Part shown: positions 46,003 to 53,779 of the stretch, one piece after another
Layout of the letters: each line of letters opens with the position of its first letter
Position numbering within the stretch: the stretch's first letter is position 1
Source: Ga0077530 sp046293075
Lineage (GTDB): Bacteria; Pseudomonadota; Alphaproteobacteria; Rhizobiales; Hyphomicrobiaceae
Reading direction: 5' to 3'
NCBI GenBank assembly: GCA_046293075.1
Contig: JBKBPL010000009.1
Location: forward strand, 50,516 to 114,515
DNA length: 64,000 nt
Translations under genes and position numbers: made by a program
The notes under the pieces: model-generated
What the model saw: only the letters and a program-made list of their open reading frames with translations
Database searches by the model: none
Told to the model about the DNA's origin: nothing

Positions 46003-46611
46003 ATGACGACGCCAGCGGCCCGACGGGCCACGATCGACCGCCAGACCAAGGAGACGCGGATCACCGCGAGCGTCGACCTCGACGGGACGGGCGCCTATGA
46101 CGTTGCGACCGGGGTCGGTTTTCTCGATCACATGCTGGAGCAACTCGCCCGCCATTCCCTCATTGACATCGCGCTCAAGGCGGAGGGCGACCTCCACATC
46201 GACTTCCACCACACGGTCGAGGATTGCGGCATCGTGCTGGGCCAGGCGCTCGCCAAGGCCCTCGGCGACAAGCGCGGGATTACGCGCTATGCGAGCATCG
46301 ATCTCCCGATGGACGAGGCGTTGACGCGGGTCGCGATCGATGTCTCGGGCCGGCCCTATCTCGTGTGGGAGGTTGCGTTCACGCGGCCGAAGCTCGGCGA
46401 GATGGACACCGAGCTCTTCCGTGAGTGGTTCCAGGCGTTTGCCCAGAATGCCGGCATCACGCTGCACGTCACCAACCTCTACGGCGAGAACAACCACCAC
46501 ATTGCCGAGACGTGCTACAAGGGGCTGGCCCGCGCGCTCAGGGCAGCGATTGCGATTGATCCGCGCCAGGAGGCGCGCGTCCCCTCGACCAAGGGCACGC
46601 TGTCGGTCTGA
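46003..46611 (+). CDS. hisB: Imidazoleglycerol-phosphate dehydratase
   Basis: Sixth step of histidine synthesis. 202 residues from ATG 46003. The manganese-binding motifs HHTVED (69–74) and NNHHIAE are present, as is the opening R-x-T-x-E-T-x-I. Monofunctional, without the phosphatase half found in enteric HisB. DUF2628 and hisH follow on the same strand, the usual rhizobial order. Confidence 0.96.
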   Translation: MTTPAARRATIDRQTKETRITASVDLDGTGAYDVATGVGFLDHMLEQLARHSLIDIALKAEGDLHIDFHHTVEDCGIVLGQALAKALGDKRGITRYASIDLPMDEALTRVAIDVSGRPYLVWEVAFTRPKLGEMDTELFREWFQAFAQNAGITLHVTNLYGENNHHIAETCYKGLARALRAAIAIDPRQEARVPSTKGTLSV

Positions 46612-46658
46612 TCGTCTGACCGGCCGGCCATCCGGGGCTGTACGCGAGGAGTTCAGCG

Positions 46659-47177
46659 TTGCGCGTCTATACGGTGCACGAATCCAGGAACCCGCCATCG
46701 GACCGGCTCGACCGGGCCGAGGCCTTGCGCTTCGTCCGCGACGGCTTCTCGTGGACCGCCGCGATCTTCACCCCGCTTTGGCTGCTCTTTCGCGGTTTCT
46801 GGCTGGCCTTGATCGCCTATATCGTTGTTGTGACGGTGCTGGCCCTCGGACTGCGGACGCTCGGCATCAGCGACGAGATGAGCTCGCTCTTCTTCCTCGC
46901 CCTTCACGTCCTTATTGGCTTTGAAGCGGACACGATCGAGCGCTGGACGCTCAGGCGCAACGGGTGGGAGATGATCGGGACCGTGGCCGGCCGCGACATC
47001 GTCGAGTGCGAGCGGCGCTTTTTCGACGCATGGCTGCCCGAACAGCCATTGATACGCCCGGAGACGCTTTCAGTCTCGCAGATTACAGGGAGCGGTGAGG
47101 CGTCGGTGCCGCTCGGCGGCGTGCGGCGGGAGCCCGGCGGCTGGCGCTCGGCCTTTCCTTTTGGCGCGCGGCGGTGA
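46659..47177 (+). CDS. DUF2628 membrane protein
   Basis: 172 residues starting with TTG 46659 after GGAG. The family pattern FVRDGFSWTAAIFTPLWLL is at the N-terminus and is followed by two or three membrane helices. The gene is regularly found inside alphaproteobacterial his operons, but its role is not known. The hisH start overlaps or abuts its stop. Confidence 0.85.
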   Translation: MRVYTVHESRNPPSDRLDRAEALRFVRDGFSWTAAIFTPLWLLFRGFWLALIAYIVVVTVLALGLRTLGISDEMSSLFFLALHVLIGFEADTIERWTLRRNGWEMIGTVAGRDIVECERRFFDAWLPEQPLIRPETLSVSQITGSGEASVPLGGVRREPGGWRSAFPFGARR

Positions 47178-47179
47178 AG

Positions 47180-47842
47180 ATGGCTGCCATGGCGCGCGTC
47201 ACGATCATCGATTACGGCTCGGGAAACCTGCACTCGGCGGTGAAGGCCTTCGAGCGCGCGGCACGCGAGGGTGGCTCGGGCGCGGAGATCGTGCTGACAT
47301 CTGATCCTGAGGTGGTAGCGTCGGCGGACCGGGTCGTGCTGCCGGGCGTCGGCGCGTTCGCGGACTGCTACCAGGGGCTGCATCGCGTCGAGGGGATGCG
47401 GGATGCGCTCGAACTGGCAGTACGCCGCAACGGCCGGCCTTTTCTCGGCATCTGCGTCGGCATGCAGCTCATGGCGAGCCGCGGCCTCGAGCACGGCGTG
47501 CACGAAGGGCTCGGCTGGATCGGCGGCGAGGTCGACGCGATCCGGCCGGCAGATCCGAGCCTCAAGATCCCGCACATGGGCTGGAACACGCTGGACGTCC
47601 GCCGGCCCCATCCTCTACTTGACGGAATCGCCACCGGCCCCGACGGACTGCACGCCTACTTCGTGCACTCGTATCACCTGAAGCCGGCCGATCCAGCGGA
47701 CCTCGTCGCGGTGACCGACTACGGTGGTCCGGTCACCGCCATGGTCGCGCGTGACAACCTCGCCGGGACTCAGTTCCATCCCGAGAAGAGCCAGCGGCTC
47801 GGACTCGCGCTGATCGCCAACTTCCTCAGCTGGCGGCCCTGA
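47180..47842 (+). CDS. hisH: Imidazole glycerol phosphate synthase, glutaminase subunit
   Basis: Class I glutamine amidotransferase that feeds ammonia to HisF. The nucleophile Cys92 is in GICVGMQLM; the His-Glu pair is in FHPEKS. The start is uncertain among GTG 47174, ATG 47180 and ATG 47189. hisA and hisF, which normally follow, are absent; instead a convergent gene overlaps its last 17 bases. Confidence 0.95.
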   Translation: MAAMARVTIIDYGSGNLHSAVKAFERAAREGGSGAEIVLTSDPEVVASADRVVLPGVGAFADCYQGLHRVEGMRDALELAVRRNGRPFLGICVGMQLMASRGLEHGVHEGLGWIGGEVDAIRPADPSLKIPHMGWNTLDVRRPHPLLDGIATGPDGLHAYFVHSYHLKPADPADLVAVTDYGGPVTAMVARDNLAGTQFHPEKSQRLGLALIANFLSWRP

Positions 47843-48200
47843 GCTGGGCCGGTGCGTCCGGAACTTCGCTTGGCGCGAAGGCCGCTTCTGAAGGTGCCGG
47901 GAAGGCGACGATATTGCTCGCCGCGGCGTCATCCTCACGCCGCCGCCGGCGGAACCAGCGCAGGCCGGTGTTGCGGAAGGCGGCTTCCTCGCGCACGGCC
48001 TGGACGAGCAAGCCGTCGTGCTCATCGAGCAGGCGGGCGAGGCGGCTCTCGATTGCGTCCTGGGGGCAGCTCGTGCGGAGGTACCATACGTTCGCGAGCG
48101 GCCGGGCCCACGCCTCGCCGAGCGCCATGATCGCGTCGGCGAGGTAGGGCTGGTTCATGGCGGGGTTGGCGAGGTCGTAGGAGACGAGGTAGGTGCGCAT
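47826..48200 (-). CDS. Cas2-like small protein (ferredoxin-fold)
   Basis: 124 residues. The first ~75 residues look like the Cas2/VapD-type ferredoxin fold: strand TYLVSYDL with the conserved Asp9, a helix, then strand VWYLRTS. A run of Arg (84–88) and an Ala-rich tail follow. Proteins of this kind are sometimes annotated 'SinR family'. There is no CRISPR array or cas1, so a toxin-like or regulatory nuclease role is possible. A LexA-box match lies ~30 bases upstream. It overlaps hisH by 17 bases. Confidence 0.55.
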   Translation of the reverse strand: MRTYLVSYDLANPAMNQPYLADAIMALGEAWARPLANVWYLRTSCPQDAIESRLARLLDEHDGLLVQAVREEAAFRNTGLRWFRRRRREDDAAASNIVAFPAPSEAAFAPSEVPDAPAQLRAAS

Positions 48201-48230
48201 GGCGGGGTCCGTGGTCTTCGCAAGCGGGCA

Positions 48231-48245
48231 GAACGTAGAAGGAAC
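48231..48245. promoter_or_regulatory. LexA (SOS) box upstream of the Cas2-like gene
   Basis: On the minus strand it reads GTTCCTTCTACGTTC, an exact GTTC-N7-GTTC match, 30 bases before the ATG at 48200. The placement is right for LexA repression of the Cas2-like gene. See the gph/ssb box for the caution about chance matches. Confidence 0.5.
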
Positions 48246-48347
48246 ATGCGCTGATTCGCGTACTTCGTCGATGATAAGTTTATCATTTGTTCTCTTTCCG
48301 GAGGGCCGGCGGCTCGCTTCCGGGGCGGCAGCTGATCGCGGCGGAGG

Positions 48348-48860
48348 TCATGCCGGATCGGCGGCCAGCCGCGCCCGCAGCGCCTCGAATCTTGCAACCT
48401 GATCGCTCAGAAGCTCGCGCTTGTCGTCGCGCCGCACGAAGATCTTGAACATGGCTTCGCCGGCGCCGTTGAAGAACTGCACCGAGCAGGATGGGCGCCC
48501 CATGAACGGGCGTGTCAGGAAGGCAATGCGCGTGCACCGCTCGGCGCGGATGTGGCCGCCGATCGGGCTCTCGCCATGGATATTGTAGTATCCGTGGCTG
48601 AAGGTCCCCGGCGGCAACTCGCCGACGCACTCGAGCACGATGTCGGGTGTGTGGACGATGAACAGAACCTCACCCCAGCCCGTGATGTCCGACATGACAG
48701 TGGCGAAGTGCGCGCCATCGACAAGCGTGCGGTGGCGGTCGGGCAGATGCTCAATGACGGCCAGTGGACTGACCCCGTACTCGGCCGCGATCCGCTCGAT
48801 GATGCCGTCCGGGTTCTTTGCCAGGCGCTCCTTGAGCGGTTCCGGCGGTGTTGTGGTCAT
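48348..48860 (-). CDS. hutX: Heme carrier protein, HutX/ChuX family
   Basis: 170 residues from ATG 48860 (ATG 48872 also possible). The family pattern WGEVLFIVHTPDIVLECVG, then SHGYYNIHG and GHIRAERCTRIAFLTRPFMG, is complete. HutX takes up cytosolic heme and delivers it to a heme-degrading enzyme, and the HmuQ-like gene upstream on the same strand is its probable partner. Both lie opposite hmuP. Confidence 0.88.
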   Translation of the reverse strand: MTTTPPEPLKERLAKNPDGIIERIAAEYGVSPLAVIEHLPDRHRTLVDGAHFATVMSDITGWGEVLFIVHTPDIVLECVGELPPGTFSHGYYNIHGESPIGGHIRAERCTRIAFLTRPFMGRPSCSVQFFNGAGEAMFKIFVRRDDKRELLSDQVARFEALRARLAADPA

Positions 48861-48919
48861 GGCAGAACTCATCGATGCATCCGTCGTTCGGGGCAGGGAT
48901 CGGGGATCGGTCGTCCGGC

Positions 48920-49270
48920 TCAGCCCACTTGAAGAAGACGCTTCGTCCCGTCCGCCGTCACCTCCTGAAGGGCATGGAAACCTTCGAAATGCGGGCCGCC
49001 GAGTGTGAGCGGCCGGGTCGTCTCGTTGCCGGCGCGGGCGTGCGCCTTGCGGAAGGCTTCCGACTTCGTCCAGGCGACGAAGTCTTCGTAGGTCTGCCAG
49101 ACGGTGTGCGAGGCGTAGAGCTGGTGGTCCTCGGCCTCGGGACCCTTGAGGAGGTGGAATGCGACGAAGCCCGGCATCTCGTGCAGGTAGCTCTCGCGCT
49201 GGAGCCAAAGCTGCTCGAAGTCGTGGGCCCGCTCCTTGATGACACGGAAGCGGTTCATGGCGATGTACAT
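48920..49270 (-). CDS. hmuQ: HmuQ/HmuD-type heme-degrading monooxygenase
   Basis: A 116-residue ABM-fold protein. The opening MYIAMNRF carries the catalytic Asn. QLYASHTVWQTYEDFVAWTKSEAF shows the Trp and the region of the axial His seen in IsdG/HmuQ enzymes. ATG 49270 follows AGGAG by eight bases. It would open the heme ring to release iron. It is upstream of hutX and divergent from hmuP. Confidence 0.85.
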   Translation of the reverse strand: MYIAMNRFRVIKERAHDFEQLWLQRESYLHEMPGFVAFHLLKGPEAEDHQLYASHTVWQTYEDFVAWTKSEAFRKAHARAGNETTRPLTLGGPHFEGFHALQEVTADGTKRLLQVG

Positions 49271-49450
49271 GCGGCAAGCTCCTAAGCGCGTGCTCCCTGG
49301 GCTTCGGGGCCCGAAAGGGGCGGTGAATGGCCAGAGAATATCACGGCCATCCACCGCCAGGCCCAGGCGCCGCACCTGCGGGGTCTGCGGTTGCCGGCGC
49401 CGGTCTCAACGCCGCGGGAGCGTTTGCGGCGCTGCAGCGACCGTATTTTT

Positions 49451-49469
49451 CTTGACCTAGAGAGTCAAG
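49451..49469. promoter_or_regulatory. IRO-like iron box (TGA-N9-TCA)
   Basis: CTTGAC-CTAGAGA-GTCAAG is a 6+7+6 inverted repeat in the hmuQ/hmuP divergent region, and it contains TGACCTAGAGAGTCA, the TGA-N9-TCA form bound by RirA in rhizobia. It lies 44 bases before the hmuP ATG and ~180 before hmuQ. An Rrf2-family gene (RirA's family) follows hmuP. Confidence 0.55.
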
Positions 49470-49513
49470 TATAAGAAGGATGCACGTGGTATGAACCGGA
49501 GAGAAGAGTGGTG

Positions 49514-49696
49514 ATGACCTCGAAGCGCTCGGATGAGGCTCCGTCCGGAAAAGCGGGCACGCCCCGCAGCGAGGGGCCGATCCGTATCGAGCTGGCCGAG
49601 CTTCTTGGCGGGCGGCGCGAGGCGATCATCGTCCATAACGGCGCGGACTACCGCCTTCGCGTCACGGCCAACGGCAAGCTGATCCTGACCAAGTAG
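49514..49696 (+). CDS. hmuP: Hemin uptake protein HemP/HmuP
   Basis: A 60-residue protein whose C-terminal third has the family form: REAIIVHNGADYRLRVTANGKLILTK (positions ~35–60), ending at the stop. HmuP coactivates heme-uptake genes in Bradyrhizobium and is required for heme use elsewhere. ATG 49514 is chosen over GTG 49508. No hmuR receptor or hmuTUV is in the window. Confidence 0.92.
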   Translation: MTSKRSDEAPSGKAGTPRSEGPIRIELAELLGGRREAIIVHNGADYRLRVTANGKLILTK

Positions 49697-49879
49697 CGGG
49701 CAGCCGTGCCGGCGGGCAGGTGCCGGCCACTCAGCGTCCGGCTTCGGGGCCGCCTCGCCAAGGGGCACTATGTGAGGTAGATGTTTTCGGCCGGAGGCCT
49801 TCGCATGGCACGGCCGGCTCGCCCAGAAGGCAGGGTGGTCGAGGTCGGCCACGGGTTCGAATGTCAGAGGTCTGGCGCC

Positions 49880-50401
49880 ATGCGGCTCAATAAATCGACC
49901 GGCGATGCCATCCGGATCCTGATTGCCTGCGCGCGCGCCGAGGGGGCGCTGGTGAAGGTCGTCGATCTTTCAGCGTCGCTCGACATCACCATGCAGAATG
50001 TCTTCAAGATTGTGCATATCCTCTCGCGTGCCGGCCTAACCGCAGCCGTGCGCGGGCGCCACGGTGGCATCCGCCTGAGCCGCCCGGCCGACACGATCTT
50101 CATTGGCGACGTCGTGCGGGCGATGGAGTCGACCGAGCCGACTTCAGATGCGTCGGCCGGCGTCACGCGCGTGATCGATGACGCGCTCGAGGCGTTTATC
50201 GCCGTGCTTGACCGCCACTCGCTTGCCGACATGGTCGCGCGCGAGGCTGCGAATGCTTCAAGCCGCGCGAAGCCTTCGCGGCGAAGCGCTCAGGCGGCGG
50301 CGAAGTCGCGCGGCAAATCGTCTCGCAAGCCACTGCAGACGGCTGCTGCGCGCACGGTCCGCGGTCACCGGCCGGGCCGGTCATCCCCGCCAAAAGCGTG
50401 A
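49880..50401 (+). CDS. Rrf2-family regulator lacking cluster cysteines
   Basis: The winged helix (residues 1–80) is clear: MRLNKSTGDAIRILIACA, the recognition helix MQNVFKIVHILSRAG, and the wing RGRHGGIRLSRP. DALEAFIAVLDRHSLADMV aligns with the dimerisation helix of NsrR/RirA. The intervening loop that normally carries three Cys is shortened to TEPTSDASAG and has none; the only Cys is Cys17. Residues 121–173 form a strongly basic Ala/Ser tail. It may bind DNA without a cluster. Confidence 0.85.
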   Translation: MRLNKSTGDAIRILIACARAEGALVKVVDLSASLDITMQNVFKIVHILSRAGLTAAVRGRHGGIRLSRPADTIFIGDVVRAMESTEPTSDASAGVTRVIDDALEAFIAVLDRHSLADMVAREAANASSRAKPSRRSAQAAAKSRGKSSRKPLQTAAARTVRGHRPGRSSPPKA

Positions 50402-50453
50402 TGCGTGAGGGGCTTCCCGGTACGGCCCCCGACGCGCCACGACGCAGCTTATA

Positions 50454-50470
50454 GTTAGAAGAATTCCAAT
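50454..50470. promoter_or_regulatory. ICE-like box (Irr-type iron control element)
   Basis: GTTAGAA-GAA-TTCCAAT resembles the rhizobial Irr element TTTAGAA-N3-TTCTAAA at 11 of 14 arm positions. It stands 121 bases upstream of the iron-binding protein gene that opens the long plus-strand iron series. Irr itself is not encoded here. Confidence 0.45.
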
Positions 50471-50590
50471 CGCTTAGGCGCTTGATTCAGGCCCTTGACA
50501 GGGGCGCGGCCACGGGTTTTTGTCTACCCGCTTAGTACAGTTTAGCCGCTCAGACCCGGGACCTTGACTCCCGAGACACTGGAGCCCGTC

Positions 50591-51631
50591 ATGAGACTGC
50601 CTCACCGAGTGGGCGCACTGGCTGCGGCCGCCGCGCTGTCGTCGCTGACCTTGAGCGTCGTATCGGCCGCGGAGAAGGTCAACATCTACTCCTACCGCCA
50701 GCCTCAGCTCATCGATCCCCTGCTCAAGGCCTTTACGGCCAAGACCGGTGTCGAGACCAACGTCGTTTATGCGAGTGCCGGCTTGTCCGAGCGCATCCAG
50801 GCCGAGGGTGCCAATAGCCCGGCGGATGTCCTTTTCACCGTCGACATCGGACGGCTGACGGAGGCCAGGGAGAAGGGCATTACGGCGCCGGTTGATGTGG
50901 CCGACGTCAAGGCGCTCGCCGCGATCCCTGCGAACTTCCGCGATCCCGAGGGTCATTGGTTCGGCCTCACGCTGCGCGCGCGCGTCATCTATGCCTCGAA
51001 AGAGCGCGTCAAGCAGACGAGCATCACCTACGCCGAGCTCGCCGATCCCAAGTGGAAGGGCAGAATCTGCACCCGCTCCGGCCAACACGTCTACAATGTG
51101 TCTCTCATCGCCGCGATCATCGCGCACAAGGGTGAAGCCGCCGCCGAGGCATGGCTGAGGGGGCTCAAGGAGAACCTCGCCCGCAAGCCGGCAGGCGGCG
51201 ACCGCGAGCAGGTGCGCGACGTGCACGCGGGGCTCTGCGATCTGGCCATCGGCAACACGTACTACATGGCGGCGATGCTCAAGAACCCACAGCAAAAGGC
51301 CTGGGCCGAGAGCGTCAACATGCTGTTCCCGGACGCGGATACGACCGGAACGCACGTCAACGTTTCCGGCGTCTCGCTGATCAAGAGCGCACCGAACAAG
51401 GCGGCCGCTCTCAAGCTCATGGCGTTCCTCGCCTCCGAAGAAGGCCAGAAGCTCTACGCAGAGGCCAACAGTGAGTACCCGATCGACCCGAAGGTGCCGC
51501 CGACCGAGCTCGTGCAGAGCTGGGGCAGGCTCATTCCGGACAAGATCCCGCTGGCCGATATTGCGGCGCACCGCAAGAAGGCCTCCGAGCTCATCGACAG
51601 GGTCAAGTTCGATGCGGGGCCCGGCGCCTGA
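50591..51631 (+). CDS. Iron(III) ABC transporter substrate-binding protein
   Basis: 346 residues with a Sec signal (MRLPHRVGALAAAAALSS...) cleaved near VVSAAE. It is a class of FbpA/FutA-type periplasmic binding proteins. The paired tyrosines Tyr224-Tyr225 in GNTYYMAAM and Tyr35 are the typical ferric ligands. No permease or ATPase gene follows, so it must work with components elsewhere. It is the first gene of the iron series, behind the ICE-like box. Confidence 0.9.
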   Translation: MRLPHRVGALAAAAALSSLTLSVVSAAEKVNIYSYRQPQLIDPLLKAFTAKTGVETNVVYASAGLSERIQAEGANSPADVLFTVDIGRLTEAREKGITAPVDVADVKALAAIPANFRDPEGHWFGLTLRARVIYASKERVKQTSITYAELADPKWKGRICTRSGQHVYNVSLIAAIIAHKGEAAAEAWLRGLKENLARKPAGGDREQVRDVHAGLCDLAIGNTYYMAAMLKNPQQKAWAESVNMLFPDADTTGTHVNVSGVSLIKSAPNKAAALKLMAFLASEEGQKLYAEANSEYPIDPKVPPTELVQSWGRLIPDKIPLADIAAHRKKASELIDRVKFDAGPGA

Positions 51632-51679
51632 CAGCGCCGGTCTTACGAGGTTAGGCGCCCTTCGAACGGCGGTTGCGCG

Positions 51680-52225
51680 ATGACGACGCTCAAGGAGCGG
51701 GACGATGCAGCGGCTGGGCCAGCGCGCTTCAGCTGCGTGCCAGAACTCTTCGGCGCTGACCGTCTCGTGGCGCTCGGCTTCCGCCACTGGGTCGCGGGCT
51801 ACCAGACCAGTGACATCGCCTGCTGGGAACAGGCGTGGCGTCTCTTCGAGAGCGAGCTTGGGCCGAAAGCAGCGCGCCGCATCGTCGGCGATCTTTCCTG
51901 CTGGGTGCGCGCGATCACCGCTGCGAGCCGGCGCGAGATCGAGGTCTTCCCAGGACCTTGCCGCGGCTTCTGCCGCGACGAGTGTGTCGCCGTGTCGCTT
52001 GTTGCGTCGATGCAGCATGGCGTGTGCCCGGCTCTACAGGCCTGCGCGAAGGCGCTCCTGGAGACCTGCGACTGCGCCGACGTGATGGGCCAGTCCTGTG
52101 TGCTCGCTGCGACGCTTAAAGAGAACGGCCTCGAGTTGTCGGCCGACTGGCCGATGCGTTTGCTCGATGGCTACCACGGGACGTGCGCGCTTCGCGCGTG
52201 TGCGCGATCGGAGCGGTTGTCATGA
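51680..52225 (+). CDS. Cysteine-rich protein of unknown function
   Basis: 181 residues, no family recognised and no signal peptide. It has 13 Cys, mostly in the second half, including PCRGFCRDEC (94–102) and CDCADVMGQSC (130–140). The first half is helical with aromatic residues. ATGA overlap couples it to the Bfd ferredoxin gene. The Cys spacing could hold Fe-S clusters or metal; with the neighbours an iron-handling role is likely but unproven. Confidence 0.8.
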   Translation: MTTLKERDDAAAGPARFSCVPELFGADRLVALGFRHWVAGYQTSDIACWEQAWRLFESELGPKAARRIVGDLSCWVRAITAASRREIEVFPGPCRGFCRDECVAVSLVASMQHGVCPALQACAKALLETCDCADVMGQSCVLAATLKENGLELSADWPMRLLDGYHGTCALRACARSERLS

Positions 52226-52518
52226 TCGTCTGCCACTGCAATGTGATCAGTGATGGGGATATCGGCAGGGCACTGCTGTATCTGCTCAATCTGCCGGATG
52301 CGCCGGTCCCCACGCCCGGGCTCGTCTATCGCACGCTCCGTCATCGCTTCAAGTGCTGCTCATGCGCACCGATTGCCGTCGAGGTGATCTATGCGGCCAT
52401 AGAGCGGCTGGAGAAGCAGGGACTCATCTGCCCCTACCGCTCCGCGGCAACGCGCGAGCAGCTCGCCCGCCTCTCCGGGCGGAAGAAGCCGCGGGTGACC
52501 GCAGGCGAGTCAATCTGA
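52222..52518 (+). CDS. bfd: Bacterioferritin-associated ferredoxin (Bfd)
   Basis: 98 residues, starting ATG 52222. The [2Fe-2S] ligands are Cys4, Cys6, Cys45 and Cys48 (C-H-C ... C-C-S-C), the BFD-fold spacing. Bfd reduces bacterioferritin to release iron. It overlaps the Cys-rich gene and lies two genes before bfr. The protein is longer than E. coli Bfd (64 residues) by a C-terminal helical/basic tail. Confidence 0.85.
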   Translation: MIVCHCNVISDGDIGRALLYLLNLPDAPVPTPGLVYRTLRHRFKCCSCAPIAVEVIYAAIERLEKQGLICPYRSAATREQLARLSGRKKPRVTAGESI

Positions 52519-52530
52519 GCAAGGCGCTAG

Positions 52531-53733
52531 ATGCAGGACCGCACGAAGAAGTCCATCGGTGTCGCCCACCTCGCGCGACCGGCCATCGATCTGCGCGTCG
52601 ATCCGCTTGGGCCGGAGCCGCCCACCCGCGGGGCGCCCCGCTACAAGATCTGGGAGATCCGGGGCGGATTGCAGTGCTCGATCATCGGTACCTGCCTCTC
52701 GCAGGAGGATCTCCTCGCTATCGGTCGCAAGGCCGGCGTCCGTCCGCGCGAAGGCGCCCGTGCCTACGAGATACACAGCTACTTCGTGCAGCACGTGGGC
52801 AGAGACGGCAAGATTGCGCGCACCGTGCAGAAGCTGCTCGACCAGCGCCATGCGGGGATCATTCGTCGCGTGCAGGCGGCGCGAGAGGAAGCAGAGCTGG
52901 TGCCGCTCTGGGAGGAAGAGTTCGACGGCGGGCGTGTCGCGGGCGCCTACTGGGCCTTCATGAGCGCGGCGCATGTTCCGAGTACGCTGGGCACGCGCAT
53001 CTTCGGGGACGTCCACATGCTGAGCCACGTGCTCGGCCGCGTGACGCATCAGAACGCGAGCCGCGCCAGCGAGCTTCAGGCGCGCCTTGACGACCTCGAA
53101 GCCAAGCTGCTGCGTCAGGCCGAGCGGCATCGCCGGATCGTTCTCGAGCGCGACGCGGCGCGGGCGCGCCTCGGCGACGCAACGCGCCCATCGGCGCCGC
53201 TGCTGACTCTGGCCGGTCCTCGGGAGCGGCGATGCGACCAGCGACAGACTCGTCGCGAGCGGGCGCTGGCCGCGGCCCGCGAGCGGGCGCGGGCGGCCGA
53301 GCGCATGGTCGCCGATCTCCAGCGGCAGCTTGAGCGCCTGCGTTGGCAACAGCGGATGCGCGCCATGAGCGGTATGCCCGTCTGCCCAGGCGCAGATGCC
53401 TGTGATGAGATGGTCCAGACATCGATCGCGCGGCGCATTCTCTACATCGGCGGGCGCAGTGGAGCGATCGACAACCTGCGCCGCGTCGCTGCGCGCATGG
53501 GCGCGGAGCTCATGCACCACGACGGCGGCGAGGAGCATGCGCTTGTCCGCATTGACGGCATGATCGAAGGCTGCGATGCCGTCATCTGTCCAATCGACTG
53601 TGTCAGTCACTCGGCCTGCCTCAGGGCCAAGGTGCTGTGCCGAAAATTGGCCAAGCCCTTTGTGCCGCTGCGATCTGCGGGAGCAACGTCGTTCGAACGC
53701 GCGGTTCAGTCATTGACGGCGCGCGCCGGTTAA
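52531..53733 (+). CDS. DUF2325 protein with coiled coil
   Basis: 400 residues. An N-terminal domain (~40–175) ends in GDVHMLSHVLGRVTH, a His-rich segment. A charged coiled coil covers ~175–275. The C-terminal DUF2325 (~302–385) has ILYIGGRSG, HHDGG, and a VICPIDCVSHSAC region with several Cys/His. The family's function is not known. The gene sits between bfd and bfr, which suggests a role in iron storage. Confidence 0.82.
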   Translation: MQDRTKKSIGVAHLARPAIDLRVDPLGPEPPTRGAPRYKIWEIRGGLQCSIIGTCLSQEDLLAIGRKAGVRPREGARAYEIHSYFVQHVGRDGKIARTVQKLLDQRHAGIIRRVQAAREEAELVPLWEEEFDGGRVAGAYWAFMSAAHVPSTLGTRIFGDVHMLSHVLGRVTHQNASRASELQARLDDLEAKLLRQAERHRRIVLERDAARARLGDATRPSAPLLTLAGPRERRCDQRQTRRERALAAARERARAAERMVADLQRQLERLRWQQRMRAMSGMPVCPGADACDEMVQTSIARRILYIGGRSGAIDNLRRVAARMGAELMHHDGGEEHALVRIDGMIEGCDAVICPIDCVSHSACLRAKVLCRKLAKPFVPLRSAGATSFERAVQSLTARAG

Positions 53734-53779
53734 GCTCACTGGTGTCGTTCCAAATTTCCCGAGCCAGGCGGAGGACGAC

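Noticed and set aside
47826..48347. CRISPR system near the Cas2-like gene
   Set aside because: No repeats, cas1 or other cas genes in the window.
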